Below, in pieces: positions 23,019 to 37,100 of a DNA stretch of 64,000 nt. The stretch is from Diospyros lotus (lineage: Eukaryota > Streptophyta > Magnoliopsida > Ericales > Ebenaceae): positions 37,883,191-37,947,190 of the forward strand of contig NC_068346.1 of assembly GCF_014633365.1 (NCBI RefSeq), given 5' to 3'. Each line of letters opens with the position of its first letter. Position 1 is the first letter of the stretch. The notes below the pieces were generated by a model that was not told the origin of the DNA, made no database searches, and worked only from the letters and a program-made list of their open reading frames with translations. A program made the translations under genes and the position numbers.

Positions 23019-24227
23019 GGTAAAATTAATAAACATTCATTGAACTTTAAAATTGTAATTATTTATTCATTAGACTTTGAATTATAATCAGTTACTCACT
23101 AAACTTTACTCAACGTCAACCATTCATCACTCGTTATAATTTCGTCAGTTATTACAAACGAAAAATACTAACAGAATCTAATGTGATTAACGAAATCCGA
23201 CATGGTAAAAATAAATTTAGCATACACTCACTAAACTTTAAAAATGTAACTACTTACTAAACTTTATTCAATATCAACTATCCATCACTTCGTTAAATCA
23301 CCGTCTGATCTTGAAACATATTAAAGGATTTTTGTATGCATTTGAGATCACTTATTTCTTAAACCAAAAACTAAACTAATGATATAAATTAAAAAAAACT
23401 ATTGATGCAAACCAAAAGTAAAAAAAATGTTTGCTTAGATTTTGTTGCCTCTATTACGAATAACGAAATTCACAAAAAAATGTATTTAATAATGAGATTA
23501 AGAGCCAAAAACTGATTACAAAAATCGTATTTATTTTATGTCAAAAACAAACAATCTTTAATATATTATCGCCTCAAACAAAACACTTACTCATCTAAAC
23601 AATGTGACTCTATGACCATCTTAAAAAAACAAAAACTCAATCCTAAACGGTGGTCACCAAGTTCACTCATTACATCTATGTCAATTTGATATAATACATC
23701 ATTGTGGGTGTAACAATATCCAGTTACCAGTATACCTTCAATTTTTGGCTCTTGACCTCATTATTGAATATGTTGAATTTCATTGTTCATAATGGAGGTA
23801 AAAAAATCTAAGCGCATTTTGTTACTTTTAGTTTGTATCAGTAGTTTTTTTAATTTGAGTCATTAATTTAGTTTTTGCCTTTTGATTTGATAAGTAAGTG
23901 ATCTCAAATACATACAAAAATCTTTTAATATGTGTCAAAATTAGACGGTAATGTAACGGGGTGACAGATGGTTAACGTTGAGTAAAGTTTAGTGAGTAAG
24001 TAGTTACATTTTTAAAGTTCAATAAGTGTATGTTAAATTTATTTTTGCCACGTCAGATTTCGTCAGCCACGTTAGATTTCATTAGCATTTTTCGTTTGTA
24101 ATAACTGACGAAGTCATAATGAGTGATTGATGGTTGATGTTGAGTAAAGTTCACTGAGTAACTGATTATAATTTAAAATTCAATGAGTAAATAGTTATAA
24201 CTTTAAAATTTAATAACTAATTTTACC
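23019..24227. mobile_element. Non-autonomous DNA element with very long terminal inverted repeats
   Basis: The left arm 23019-23514 and right arm 23739-24227 are diverged reverse complements, including paired blocks such as 'gtaataactgacgaag' and 'taagtgatctcaaat', around a 224 bp loop. The outer ends read GGTAAAATTA in both directions. There is no ORF with a domain. Mutator-like foldback elements have this architecture, but I could not find the 9 bp target duplication that would show it, so the superfamily is open. Confidence 0.75.
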
Positions 24228-24330
24228 GGCATCCAGAGTAGCAGTTGCATTCTCCTTCGTTACTATCTTATATTTTAAAGGTCGCTTTCTGGGTCCTCGT
24301 GGTTTCTTTTTACTCTCTAATCACAATATT

Positions 24331-24590
24331 TGTGGGCGTCTGCTGCCAAGATTGCAAGCAGGTCCTTGTAGGAGTTCTGAGTTAAGAGAGAACGATGTTG
24401 CTGTTGCTTTTGTTCTTCCATCGACGTCTGCCGTCAGAACAAGGTTGATGATGTTTTTTTTGTGGGCATCTGCTGTCAAGATTGCAAGCAGGTCCTTGCT
24501 GGAGTTCTGAGTTAAGAGGGAACGATGCTGCTGTTGATTTTGTTCTTCTATCGGCGTTTATCGTCAGAACAATGTTGATGATGTTTTCTT
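24331..24590. repeat. Two tandem 130 bp units
   Basis: 24331-24460 and 24461-24590 match over the full unit with scattered substitutions, both starting tgtgggcRtctgctg. No coding frame is recognised in the unit. Confidence 0.85.
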
Positions 24591-25123
24591 AGCTTGTTGC
24601 TGATCATCATAAGTTCGCAATTATTACACTTCTTGTCCTTCTCCTTCCGATATTGATGCGCATCTGTTGCATTATTAATATTGAATTTGTGGGGAGCACC
24701 AGCAGCAGAACACAGGAGGGTTCCTTTGGTTCAAGAGTAATGTTTTAGGCGGCGGCGGCGGGTCTTTTCTAGGACCAATGGCAATCATGACCAGATGAAT
24801 TAAAAGCAAACAATTTCCGTTGAATAACTAACTAATAGTGTTATCAAATTCAGTAAAATTTATATACACGTGTGGTTCTGAAAACTGCTGGAATCTTTTG
24901 GTAAAGCAATCCTATGATTTTTGCTGGCGCCACAAAATTAAAACCTACTTCTCTTTCAGCAACGAAGTTGCCAATGCTGGAACCACATGAGCTAACGTTT
25001 ACACTCGACACAACAAGCCTTTGGTTAAGACTAAAAACTTAATACCTATTCCACCCTCCCTCCTCTCCCCTACACCTACAGAAGAAGAAGAAGAAGAAGA
25101 ATATATATATATATAAATCCTCT
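24591..25123. other. 3' flank of KEA3
   Basis: It contains a (GAA)n-(TA)n microsatellite at about 25080-25116, just after the KEA3 stop codon and probably in the 3' UTR. Nothing else recognised. Confidence 0.5.
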
Positions 25124-28100
25124 TCAGGGTCCATCACTTCTGGTCACACAAGGCATCGATGGATCGACTGCGATTTCCTCTCTATCTGCACCTTCAACGT
25201 TCTTTGTATCCAGTTCGCAATATAAAACACCTCCGCCCTTTAAATCCTCAGATTGTTGGAGCTCATCATCATCATCATGCTCTGATTGATCTACATTCCC
25301 TGGTAATCTTAAGGCATAGCTTGTCTCGGTCTGGTTCATCTTCATCACCGAAGATCTGTCTTCAGCTGATGGAGTGGATATTTTGGCCCCAACTAAGTCT
25401 GCAACTCTTACCTTATCCAGCAAAAACATTCTTCCAGTTAGTTAATGGTCTATTGCTTGGTGGTGCATTAATAAACCATATAAACTAGGGCAATTTGAAA
25501 ACACATAGCACAGCCATTCAGGAACTCATCAGAATAGTAAAAGGATGCAAGATCTTTGTTAAGATTCCTGAAAGATTGGTAAATTCCACATGCATTGAAG
25601 AATTGATAGCTACATCCACAAAACCCTTTGCAATGCAGACACGAATGCCACTAATTTACGGGCTTCCACAATATCGTGTATTAGAAACAATCGGGAAATA
25701 TAATGAAGAGAAGACAACTCAGGGATGTGACTTTTCTGAATATTTGGAAACTAAAAGGTGCAGCACAAGAATAATAATGCCCTTGAGAAACAAATTATAG
25801 ACCAATAATAATAATAACAATAAGACACGCGCTTGTCAACAAATATCAGAATATCATGCGTACGTGCATATCACCACTTAAGAGGATTAAGGGTTGTGAT
25901 TGTCGTTACAGTTGCTGTCTATGCATAGATGATACACGTTACCTGCAAAGGCTTCATAACTTCAAATTCTTGATCACCAGTTTTTTCAAGTGCTTCTTCT
26001 GCTTGTAGCTCCATGGAGTCCCGAACAAGCTGACTAAGAAACGTCACCTCATCAGACATGACACCAAGCCCCTTCAAAAGCTTTGAACCTAGCTGTAAAC
26101 TTGTCTGCAGGGATAAACTGGAGCCGGTCAGAGTGCCAAGCAAATATTAATTTTTTCCTTTTCTTTTCTTGCAAATTAAACAAGTATATGAAAAAAAAAA
26201 AGAGGCTTCTCATAGAGGGAAAACCCTACACAAAAGGAATAAACAAGAAACCAGGGATTCAAACGATCTATTTACAGGTAAAATCAACTCAAAAAAGAAC
26301 TGCATGACACAAAACAGACAAAAAGCAGTTTTCAACTTCACCCATCAAAGACACAGACATTAACCATGTAATGATTAATTTCGTGAGATCCCTATATTTT
26401 CTAATTGTAAGACCCTAACAAGGATAATTAATTTTATGATACCTCTGCATTTTCAAGAATAGCATCCGTTGCACCTGCTTTCTTCAGATCCAAGAGATGT
26501 GCAAGGTCTTGAGCTCTTGCATATATTGGAATCTGCAAGTTAGAATTTCACTAAGAGACTGACAATTAATGTGAAAAATAAAAGCCCATAAACTATTACA
26601 AAATGCAGCAATGCGTAAGTGATAGAACTTCAGCCAGCCTCCTTGACACTATTAATTATTTACATCAAGATGGAACTTTGTAAGCTTTCTGATATATGAT
26701 TTGGAAGCCCAACGAAGAAATAGGGGCTGTGGCTGTTTCAAGCTAAAATTATTTGTCCTAGATGTACATCATCTTTGACTGTCCATCCTTAATACTGGGA
26801 TGTGAAACCTCTTTTACTTTTTTTTGTTTTTTCTCTAAATTCAGGAGGGGGATGGGGTTGGTTTGGAAATACAGTCAGGATACCGAAGGAAAGGCAAGCC
26901 GAAGCCTCTGGACAGCCTCCATGGTCCTTTTCCGCCCTGTGTACATGAGCATGACAGCTTTTGGAGATGAAATACCAGCAGACAGCAGAACTGCAGGACG
27001 GGATGCATCACCATAGAGGACTGGAAAACCAAGTTTTCTAGATGCCTGTTACATTTATAGAAAATAACTTTAGTGACATCACTTGGATATCTTTTTAAGG
27101 CATAGAAAAAGGAAGAACTGTCAAGTAGAAGATTTGCTCCCACAGATGACTGCAGAGGGAAAAATTGGTCAAGAGAAAAAAAGAAATGCTTCCAAGTATT
27201 GTCCTTCCCGCTACTGCTGAATGGATGTATAAGACTTTAACATAATGATTATACAGCAAAGAGAACCCATGCCATGGGTCGTCAATATCTGAGTGCATGA
27301 TGTTTAGATTTCTTTTGGCCACTGATTCTGATCATTCCATTGACACCAGGAATTGAGAAATCAATGTAACACCTTGCACCAAAGTACATATCATGGTCTA
27401 CACAGAGTTACTTGACCAAATTATTGACTTTTTGATTTTCAAAATACCGTCTCAGATGGGGCTATGCTAAAAGAATGCATAAGTCCAGAAGTGTTAATTA
27501 TCAAAATATAGCTACAAGAAGTCTGCCATAGATAAATGTAAATAAAAATAATGAAATTTGCAATATTAGCAAAACATATATTTATATATTTACATAAACA
27601 TGCTAAGTTCGTACATTTTATCAAACGTATGTTGTAATGTCAAACTATTTATGTCTCTGGAAAGAAAAAAAACTCAAGGACCCCCACCTGGCAGTGTAAA
27701 AGATATCATGCACTAAGCATTATCAAGTTGTTAAGGTGCAAATCTTCTACAGAATATAAGTTTGATAACCTGATAAGTATAATTGCAATGTCAAGTGCAA
27801 AATTTCATGCACACAGGTGTGAAGTTGCATATCCACTCTATATCAATAAATTCTAGGCACAAGATATACTAATGTTGAGAAAAGGAACCGGTATTCCTTA
27901 TAATTTTATTGATGTCAATGATAAAATTTATACACAAGAGGTTCCTAAGAATTCTCCTATATCTTTAGGACTAGATTACATTCCTACTATCTAGGACTAG
28001 ATTACATTAATTTAAATACAACAAGAAGATAAAAAACACAAAGATAAATATAAAGGTAAAACTGAAATAATCTAAACAAATCTAAACAATCAAATAATCA

Positions 28101-31100
28101 TCAAACAATCTATCACTTAGGATTATCTTGATCTTGATCTCGGCTGGTTGTTAGCTTCGGTTTATCTTGAATATTTCAACACTCCCCCTCAAGCTGGTGA
28201 GTGGATGTCTTCCATTCCCAGCTTGCTTACTAGTTCCTCAAATTTCTAATAGGCAATCCTTTAGTGAGAAGATCTGCCACCTGTTGATTAGTTGAAACAT
28301 AGGAGATTTGTAGCAGCCCGGATTCTAGTTTTTCTTTAATGAAATGCTTGTCAATCTCAATGTGCTTGGTTCGGTCGTGTTGCACCGATTATGAGCAATA
28401 TTGATTGCTGATTGGTTGTCGGATAGCAGCTCAAGCGGATATGGTATTTGAATCTTTAAATCTTCTAGGATAATCTTCAGCCACAAGAGTTCACCTACAC
28501 CAAGAGCCATAGCTCTGAATTCTGCCTCAGCACTTGACCGTGCTACTACTCCTTGTTTCTTACTCCTCCAAGACACCAAATTTCCTCCTAGGAACATGCA
28601 GTACCCAGTTGTAGAATGTCTATCAACCAAAGAACCTCCATAATATGCATCCATGTACCCTTAAATTTTTAGACCAGCTCCTGGTGTAAAGAGAATGCCT
28701 TTGCCTGGTGTAGCTTTCAAATAATGAAGAATTTTCCTTACTGCGTTCATGTGTTCCTCATTGGGGTTGTGCATGAATTGACTTACTAGGCTTACTCCAA
28801 ATGCTATGTCCGGCCTAGTATGTGAGAGATATATCAGTTTTCCTACCAATCTTTGGAACTGCCCTTTATCCATTGCTTCTCCCGAGTAATTTTCTTGTAG
28901 CTTGATGTTTGGATCTATTGGAATCTGAGCTCCCTTTCCTCCTGGCAATCCAGTCTCAGTCAATAAGTCAAGAGTGTATTTACGCTGAGATAGGTAGATC
29001 CCCTTTTGAGAATAGGCCACCTCAATGCCTAAGAAATACTTTAGCCTTCCAAGATCTTTAATCTCAAATTCCTTAGCTAGATTTTTCTTTAGGTCTTCTT
29101 GCTCAGCTTCATCATTTCCTGTCACAACAATATCATCAACATAAACTAATAGAGCAATTACCTTATCTTTCGTGTGTTTTAGGAAGAGGGTGTGGTCCCC
29201 TCGGCTTTGTCGGTATCCCATTTTATGCATTGCTGTAGAAAATCGCCCAAACCATGCTCGTGGAGACTGTTTAAGTCCATATAATGCTTTCTTCAATCTA
29301 CACACTTGCCCTTCTTTGTTATGAGAAAATCCAAGGGGTAATTCCATAAATACTTCTTCCTCTAAATCCCCATGCAAGAATGCATTTTTAACATCTAGTT
29401 GTTGTAGTTTCCACCCCAAATTTGCTGCTAATGATATGAGGACTCGTACTGTTGTCATTTTTGCTACTGGGGCAAAAGTCTCAAGATAATCAATCCCATA
29501 GGATTGTGTATAACCCTTGGCTACTAGCCTTGCCTTGTATCTCTCAAGAGTACCATCAGCTTTGTATTTCAAATTAAAGACCCATTTGCAGCCCACTGGT
29601 TTAATTCCCTTGGGTTGAGTCACCTCCTCCCAAGTTTGATTCTTTTTCAAGGCCCTCATCTCTTCTAACATGGCTTCTTTCCAATTTGGATCCTTTAGTG
29701 CCTCTTCCACTGATTTTGGAATAACACTAGCATCTAGGGTTGTTAGGAAGCTTCTATAGGTAGGAGAAAGGCGATGGTAGGATAAAAAATTTGCAATGGG
29801 ATGTTTGGTGCATGTTCGGACCCCTTTTCGGAGGGCAATAGGCAGGTCCAGATCAGGGAATTCTGAGTCTGTTTGGCTGATGTTTTGTTCGTCAGATGTG
29901 TGCTCTTCTAGTCTTGGATTAGGGGCTGCAATTGGTGTGGACTGAAGATCATCATTAGGTTGTCTTCTCTTATACACATAGGGTGAGCCTTTGTATCTGT
30001 TGGTTGTCAGCTGCTGGTTTGAATCAGTGTTATTTGGTGGAAAAATCTTAGAGAAATGATGGACAGAATCATTTGTGGAAGTAGGGAGTTCTGGAAGAAA
30101 ATCTGGAAAGAAATTATCCATATTTTCTGGTTGAGTATGCTCCCCCTTAGGCTGAGAATCAAAAAAGGATTGGGACTCAATGAAGGTGACATCCTTAGAA
30201 ATATAGACTTTCCGGGAGATAGGATCATAACACTTGTATCCTTTTTGGGTTGGAGAATACCCTATGAAGACACATCTTTTTGCTCTAGGATCAAACTTGT
30301 CTCTATGGACTTTAGGTATGTGAACAAAACATACACATCCAAAAACTTTAAGATGCAATGGAGAGTGCAGTTTCAGGTCTGGGAAAAATTCTGTTAGACT
30401 TTGGAAAGGACTTTGATTGTCAAGGATCTTGGATGGGACTCTATTAATGACATAAGTGGCTGTCAAGACTGCCTCCCCCCATAGATATTTAGGAGTATTA
30501 TGATGATGAAGAAGGGCTCGAGTGACATTCAAAAGATGCCTCATCTTCCTCTCGGTCACTCCATTTTGTTGTGGAGTGTTGATGCATGAAGATTCATGGA
30601 CAATTCCTTCGTTTTGGAAGAAGAGATGTAAATGAGCATTGAAATAATCCCTTGCATTATCTGTCCTAAATTTTTTAATTTTAGTTCCAAATTGTGTGTG
30701 AACCATTTTGCAAAAGTAAGGGAGAACAGTCCCAATACTAGCTTTATCTTTTAAAAGGAAAACCCAACACATCCTAGTACAATCATCTATGAATGAGATG
30801 AACCACTTGGCCCCCGACTGATTTAAAATTCTTGAAGGACCCCAAACATCTGAATGAATCAAATCAAAAGGTCTAGATGATAGTTTATTGCTAATTGAAT
30901 AAGAGGTTCTATGATGTTTGGCTATAACACACACATCACACTGAAAATTGCTAGGACTAAGAGTTTTAAACAAAGTAGGAAACATTTCCTTCATTAAACT
31001 AAAAGGAGGATGACCTAGTCGAAGATGATGAAGCCAAATGGCAGCTCTGTCAGAGGCTGTTTTCTGGGTAGTAGGCTGCCTGCAGCTGATCTTTAGGCTT

Positions 31101-34100
31101 AGTGCTCCCCCCTTGTAAGATATACAACCCATGTTGCTCTTTAGCCACACCAATCGTCCTCCCCGTGTCCATGTCCTAAAATTTACACACATATGGAGAG
31201 AAAACAGCATTGCAATTGAGGTCTTGAGTGAGTTGTTTTATAGAAATAAGGCTAAGAGTTAAATTTGGTACATAAAGGACTGGATTGATTGACAAATTTG
31301 GACCAAAGATAACTTTTCCTTTTCCTTTAATGGGAATTGTGGTTCCATCGGCAATAGTGATCTGTTTGGATGATGTAAAAGGCTCATAAGTATCAAAAAA
31401 CTGGAAATTTGGTGTCATATGGTTAGTAGCTCCTGAATCCAAGATCCAAGTGTTATTCCTACCAGTTTTGGAGGCTAAAGAATGAGTAAAACTGATTTGT
31501 TTACCTTGTTGAGCCATAGAGCAGGATCCCCCTCCATCTTGAATGGTTTTTAGAAATTCCTTCAGCTTATAAACTTCTTCTTTATTGAGCTGACTGAAGT
31601 CCATACCAGTTCCAACACTCGGCCTTTCTTCTTTTTCTGCTTCTCCCTCTTGTTCTTTGTTTGAAAGATAGCTTTGAGGGTAGTTTTGCGGAGGACCTTG
31701 AGTCCTTATATTCTTGAATCCACCAAGTTTATTGAGGATTGCTTCCTTTCCATGCAACTTGAAGCAAGTCTCCTTAGTATGCCTCGGCTTATTACAGAAG
31801 GTACACCACTGCCCCTCTCGTCCGGATTTATTTCGATTGGTTGACTGCTTCCATGATCTGTTGTTGGAGAGGAGTGCTGATCCTTCCATATTGGATCCAC
31901 CAAGCATGGCTCCTCTCCTATTTTCTTCACTTCTAACAATAGCAAACACCTCATTTAGGCTAGGTAATTTATCCTTACCAAGAATTTGAACCCTTACCTG
32001 ATCGAACTCGGGATTTAAGCCAGCTAGGAACTCTACTATCCAGTCTCTTTCAAGAATTTGATTGAGAGTAGTAGTATCCGCTAGGCACACCATCTTTATA
32101 GCTTGGTATTGATCAAGCTCTAACCATAGGCCTAGCATCAGATTATAATACTCGGTGATTGTTAGCTGACCTTGCTTTGAACCATTGATCTTTGTTTTGA
32201 CATCAAAGATCACAGATGCGTCCTTGGCCTTTGAGTAAGTTTGATAAACGGTCTCCCAAACTGCTCGGGCAGTACTAAGGAACATAAAGTTCCTGCTGAT
32301 GTCCAGTTGTATGGTGCTCCATAGCCACGACATGATGCGGGAGTCTTCCACATCCCATGCGCTGAAGCCTAGATCAGTTTCTGGTGGAGGATTCCCAGTG
32401 AGGTGGGTACTCTTTCCTCGGCCTTTACGAAGGGTTTTGATTAGCTGCGACCATTGAAGAAAATTCCTACCATCTAGCCGATAGGATTGATGAATACTTG
32501 GTAGTTCGCCCATGAGAGGAGAAGGTTGGTCTACAGCAGTATTTTCTCCAGTGATGATAGTAGGTGAAGACAATGGGTTTGTTGATGTTTCTGACATGGA
32601 TTCGCTGATGTTGAAGGAAGAACAGATGGATAAAAAAAAAGTGTGTGGAACGGCAAAAAAAAAAAAAATCGGGTGCTATTAGGGCACAATGCGATGAAGG
32701 CACTGAAAAAACAAAATCGTGCAATGAAGGCACCAATTTCTTAGAAAAACAGGCTTGGATTTGCAAGCTCTGATACCATGTTGAGAAAAGGAATCGGTAT
32801 TCCTTATAATTTTATTGATGTCAATGATAAAATTTATACACAAGAGGTTCCTAAGAATTCTCCTATATTTTAGGACTAGATTACATTCCTACTATCTAGG
32901 ACTAGATTACATTAATTTAAATACAACAAGAAGATAAAAAACACAAAGATAAATATAAAGGTAAAACTGAAATAATCTAAACAAATCTAAACAATCAAAT
33001 AATCATCAAACAATCTATCACTTAGGATTATCTTGATCTTGATCTCGGCTGGTTGTTAGCTTCGGTTTATCTTGAATATTTCAACAACTAACATAAAACT
33101 GACCTTCACCACAGAAAGATCAATATCAAAAGCCACGTAGGGCCACCCCACAAGATCTCCATCCATACCAGAAGCCAATGGTGTTGATAGGAAATTGGCA
33201 AGGACCTATATGATAGAAAATGTTAACATCACCGGGATATAAAATGATAGCGTCAGGAAATTGGCACACCCTTAAATTGCTCTACCTGACCCATCTGCCC
33301 AAAGCCAAGGATAACGACTGGTTCACTAGCATCAAAATTCACCATGTCATCAGTTCTCTGTGACAGTTCAGTTTCAGTTCCCAATTCAAGTGAACTCAAA
33401 GCAAATAAAAGAAACAAACTTAGTAGATATCCATTCAAATCACTGCAGTTAGGACAAAGATAATACAGAGTGAAGCAAGTTCAACTACCTTCTCAGTTGT
33501 TGCTGATTTGAAAATCTTACTCACCTTTTAGCTCAACTATCTTTTTGTTTCTTCATTACAAGTCAAAACAACACAGCCCTTTTAGGTAATTAACTTAGAT
33601 TTTGGCATCCAACATCTATTTAAGTAATCAAAAACTGAACACAGTTGTCAGAAGCCTTAGTGTTTGTAGTTAAATTAATCCAAACATGTTAAGAGTTGAT
33701 GTACATATATGATTCTTTTGTTTATTAATGACAAGTTGAAAAGAAGAGACGAAATTTAGGACTTACATTGTCTTCATCAAAGTTTGTGCCAATAAAATCA
33801 GCAGCCTTCCTTCCAATGTCATTAAGTAGCGGTGTCAGTGCCATTGATAACACCACAACAATTATGAGTAGTTTGTTTAATTCAAGTGGTAGCACTCCAA
33901 GCCTACAAGGCATAACATTGTACAAGGAAAGACAAAAATGAAAGAGATTAGGTGGGTCATCCTTTAGTAGAAAGTGCATAAACAAACTAAGTCAAACTCA
34001 CCGATTTGCTAGAGAAAAAACAACAAAACCAAATTCCCCTCCTTGGGACAGAAGCAATCCAATTCTTACACTCTCTTGTATGGATAGTCCAACGCGGGGG

Positions 34101-37100
34101 CCAATTGCTGTTATAATTAATGTCTTGATAACAATTAAGCCTGCCAAGAGTGAAAGTACATTTGGCCACTCACGTAAAAGAAGCTGCAAAGGAAAAAAAT
34201 GGGTAAAAATTAAAATAAATCTGCAATAGAAATGTTGCCTTACAAAAAATTAAATTACATTTATAGACCCCAAAATCTTGATTCAGAATCTCATTTTTCA
34301 ATCAAGAAAGTTAACCCGTTATATTTTTAGTTTGTAAACTGAGAGAAATTGGTTATGGCCCTATCACCTTTTCAAGAGTAAAAAGTAGTTAAATCATTTT
34401 ATGTTCCACTTGACTCTACCTCTTGTTTCTTTTTTGCTTTTTAATCTTCCTGTTCTCTCTCTTCCAACATTCGAGCCAAACCACCCATTTTCCAAGCAAA
34501 TCAGCACCACTTGAATGATCAATGCACATTCTTGCACAATTACTCCAGGCAAGCCATTTCCAACACCACAACTCTTGTTGCATCCTCTCACCTAGTGCCC
34601 AGCCATAGCTGGTTTTAATAACCCATATCTCTTATGTTAGCTATTTATCCATATTCACTAGCTTAATGATCATACTTATCAATTTACTACTCTTTGGTTA
34701 TTTAATTAATTGTTGCTAATCAACGGACAATCATGTTATTTAATGTTAAATGGATGGTGTATTATGTGATTGGTCAATGTGAAAGAGAGAATTGTGATCC
34801 ACTGAGAAAGAAAAAGTAATTGTTAGAGTAAATTAGATGACTATGTCACATTAGAAATAACTTGGCTTGCGACAAACAACATATATAAGGAGCAACGAAC
34901 CAAGCCACCTCCAAACCAACTATAAGTAGAATAGATAGGGTAGATTAGAGAAAGGTGAGAGAGAGAGAGAGAGGAAAGGAAGAAAGAAATACAAGATGCT
35001 TCAAATGGTTTTGGAATTAGGTACGATGTAACTAATGTTCCTCCTTGAGTTCACTATCTAACTTATTGTCATCACCTAATTGCCAAGAATTGTTGTTTAA
35101 ATCCCTAGCTTAAAGTAGTCTGCTTGAATACCTTGTTATATCTTCAACATTTTCCACCATTCTTGATCTTTATTTAACTTTTTGATTGCGTTTACATCAT
35201 TAAAATTAAATTTTGCATCTCAATACCTTCAAGTTTATTAGTGATATAAAGTAATCTCTTTTCAAAATGAAGTGCTAAACCTTGTTTTTTGCATCCAATA
35301 CAAATAATGCATGTAAGGCATTTACAACACCCTTGGAAGGGCACTTCATCATTTCTCACATATAGAGAGGATTTATAATTAGTTCTCCAAATCTCAAATT
35401 CATCAGCATTGGTGCCTTATTTCTACATCTATATTTGTATTCATTTTTGAGACAAATGACATAATTGATCCTTTGATGTGATGGAACTGCACATGAAAGT
35501 GGTGAAGCTTGGTAGAAGCAAGCAAGACTCATAGAGACCAATTGATTAAAAGGGTTCCCTTGATTGGGGTGAAGTTCATAGTAATTGTTGAAATTGTTAA
35601 ACACCATGTCATCTAAAAGCTTAACCTGTTAGATCGGGAGTTAACTTTATCTTTTATATTATTATTTGTACTCTCAACACAGGCCCCTCACGTGTGGCCT
35701 AACTTCATTGCATAACTAATCCAAATGTGTGCAACAATTTAAATATTAGTTTAGCAGTGAGGTTTTTACTCAAGACCATTACCTGCTCTGATACTGTATT
35801 CAAATTATTAACCACCATCTCATCTGAAAAGCTCAAGCTATTAGATAGGGGTTAACTTTATCTTTTATATTATTATTTTTACTCTCAATAGTAATCAAGT
35901 TCTCATAGCCATCAGTTACTACCGTACCTGGTTCTCTAGCCCTAAATTCAGACTCTTGGTTTTTCTCCCTCTTAAAAGCGTTAAACATATGGTGTTTTCC
36001 TCTTATTGCCTCCCTTATAGTTGTTTGATTGATCCATCAATAGATCTAAGGTTGGTTACACCTTAATTGTATTTGGTGAGCAAATTTGAGTCACATTGTT
36101 GCATGACCAATTTAATACATTTTACAGTCATACTTTCAAGCATTTTCACTAATGTTGCTAAACTTCACATCATATGTTCAAAGACCCAATGCTGTAATAA
36201 TTAGTTTCTATCTTCACCAATCTGCCTGTCGAGCACATGTACCCAAGGTTAATATGATCCATCAATTAAGAGGCAATGTTTTTCAGATTAAAGAATGGGA
36301 CAACCTGCATATCAATAGAAGTTCCAGTAGTAACAAAAAATAACCCCAGAAGCAAGCCTCTAAATGGCCTTATATCAGCTTCAATCTGTGTTCGGAAATT
36401 TGTTTCTGCTAGTAATGCCCCAGCCAGAAATGCTCCAAGCTGAACAGCAACCCAAAATTCAATAATTACATAAAATGAGAAACCAAAGCAGCAGAGATGT
36501 GAACCATTCTTCATTTTTGAGAAAGAGATGTCAAACCGTGTCACTGAAACCCAACTTCTGGGTCAAAAGTGAAGTCCCAGCAACTGTAAGAAGACAGAGA
36601 GCAACAAAAGCTTCTGAGCTCCTCGTTTCTGCAACAACCTGGACTCAAATATTTAATTAGTAAATGGCTTGTGCAGCATCATGAGTTTGGAGATTTTTTG
36701 TTAAAATAATTTGATACAAACCTCAAAAACTCGCCTAAGAAGATATCTTCCTCCAAGAGAAAGCAGACCCAGTCCACCTAAAGCCTTCAAACTTTCTTTA
36801 GCAAGCATTGGCCAGATACTCTCCTCCCCCAAATTCTACAGATATTGACAAGCCATAAAAGAAAAAAGAAAGAAATAAAGAAATAACAGAAGGGAACAAA
36901 TTAATTAAATACGTTATCTGTAAGACAAGAAACACAGAGAAACTAAATTACTTTTTTACTAATTACAAGAGTTCAATTTTCTTGACAATAGAAATCTTGT
37001 TTTCAATTTTTTTCTCAACACCATAGGTAATCATAACTTGTATAACTACCTGACCTATTAATGCAGCTCAAACATAACTGCATTGGAAGGGAAGGCAAGC

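Larger units (their letters stand above)
27873..33086 (-). mobile_element. Young Ty1/copia retrotransposon in KEA3 intron 15, TSD ACTAA
   Basis: 5214 bp with a 309 bp LTR at 27873-28181 and a 308 bp LTR at 32779-33086. The flanking duplications are ACTAA (27868-27872 and 33087-33091). By eye the LTRs differ by one substitution and one single-base indel. PBS, gag, protease, integrase, RT, RNase H and PPT are all present in copia order (integrase before RT). It has the same orientation as KEA3 and starts 17 nt into the intron, after the exon 15 donor at 33103. Confidence 0.97.
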
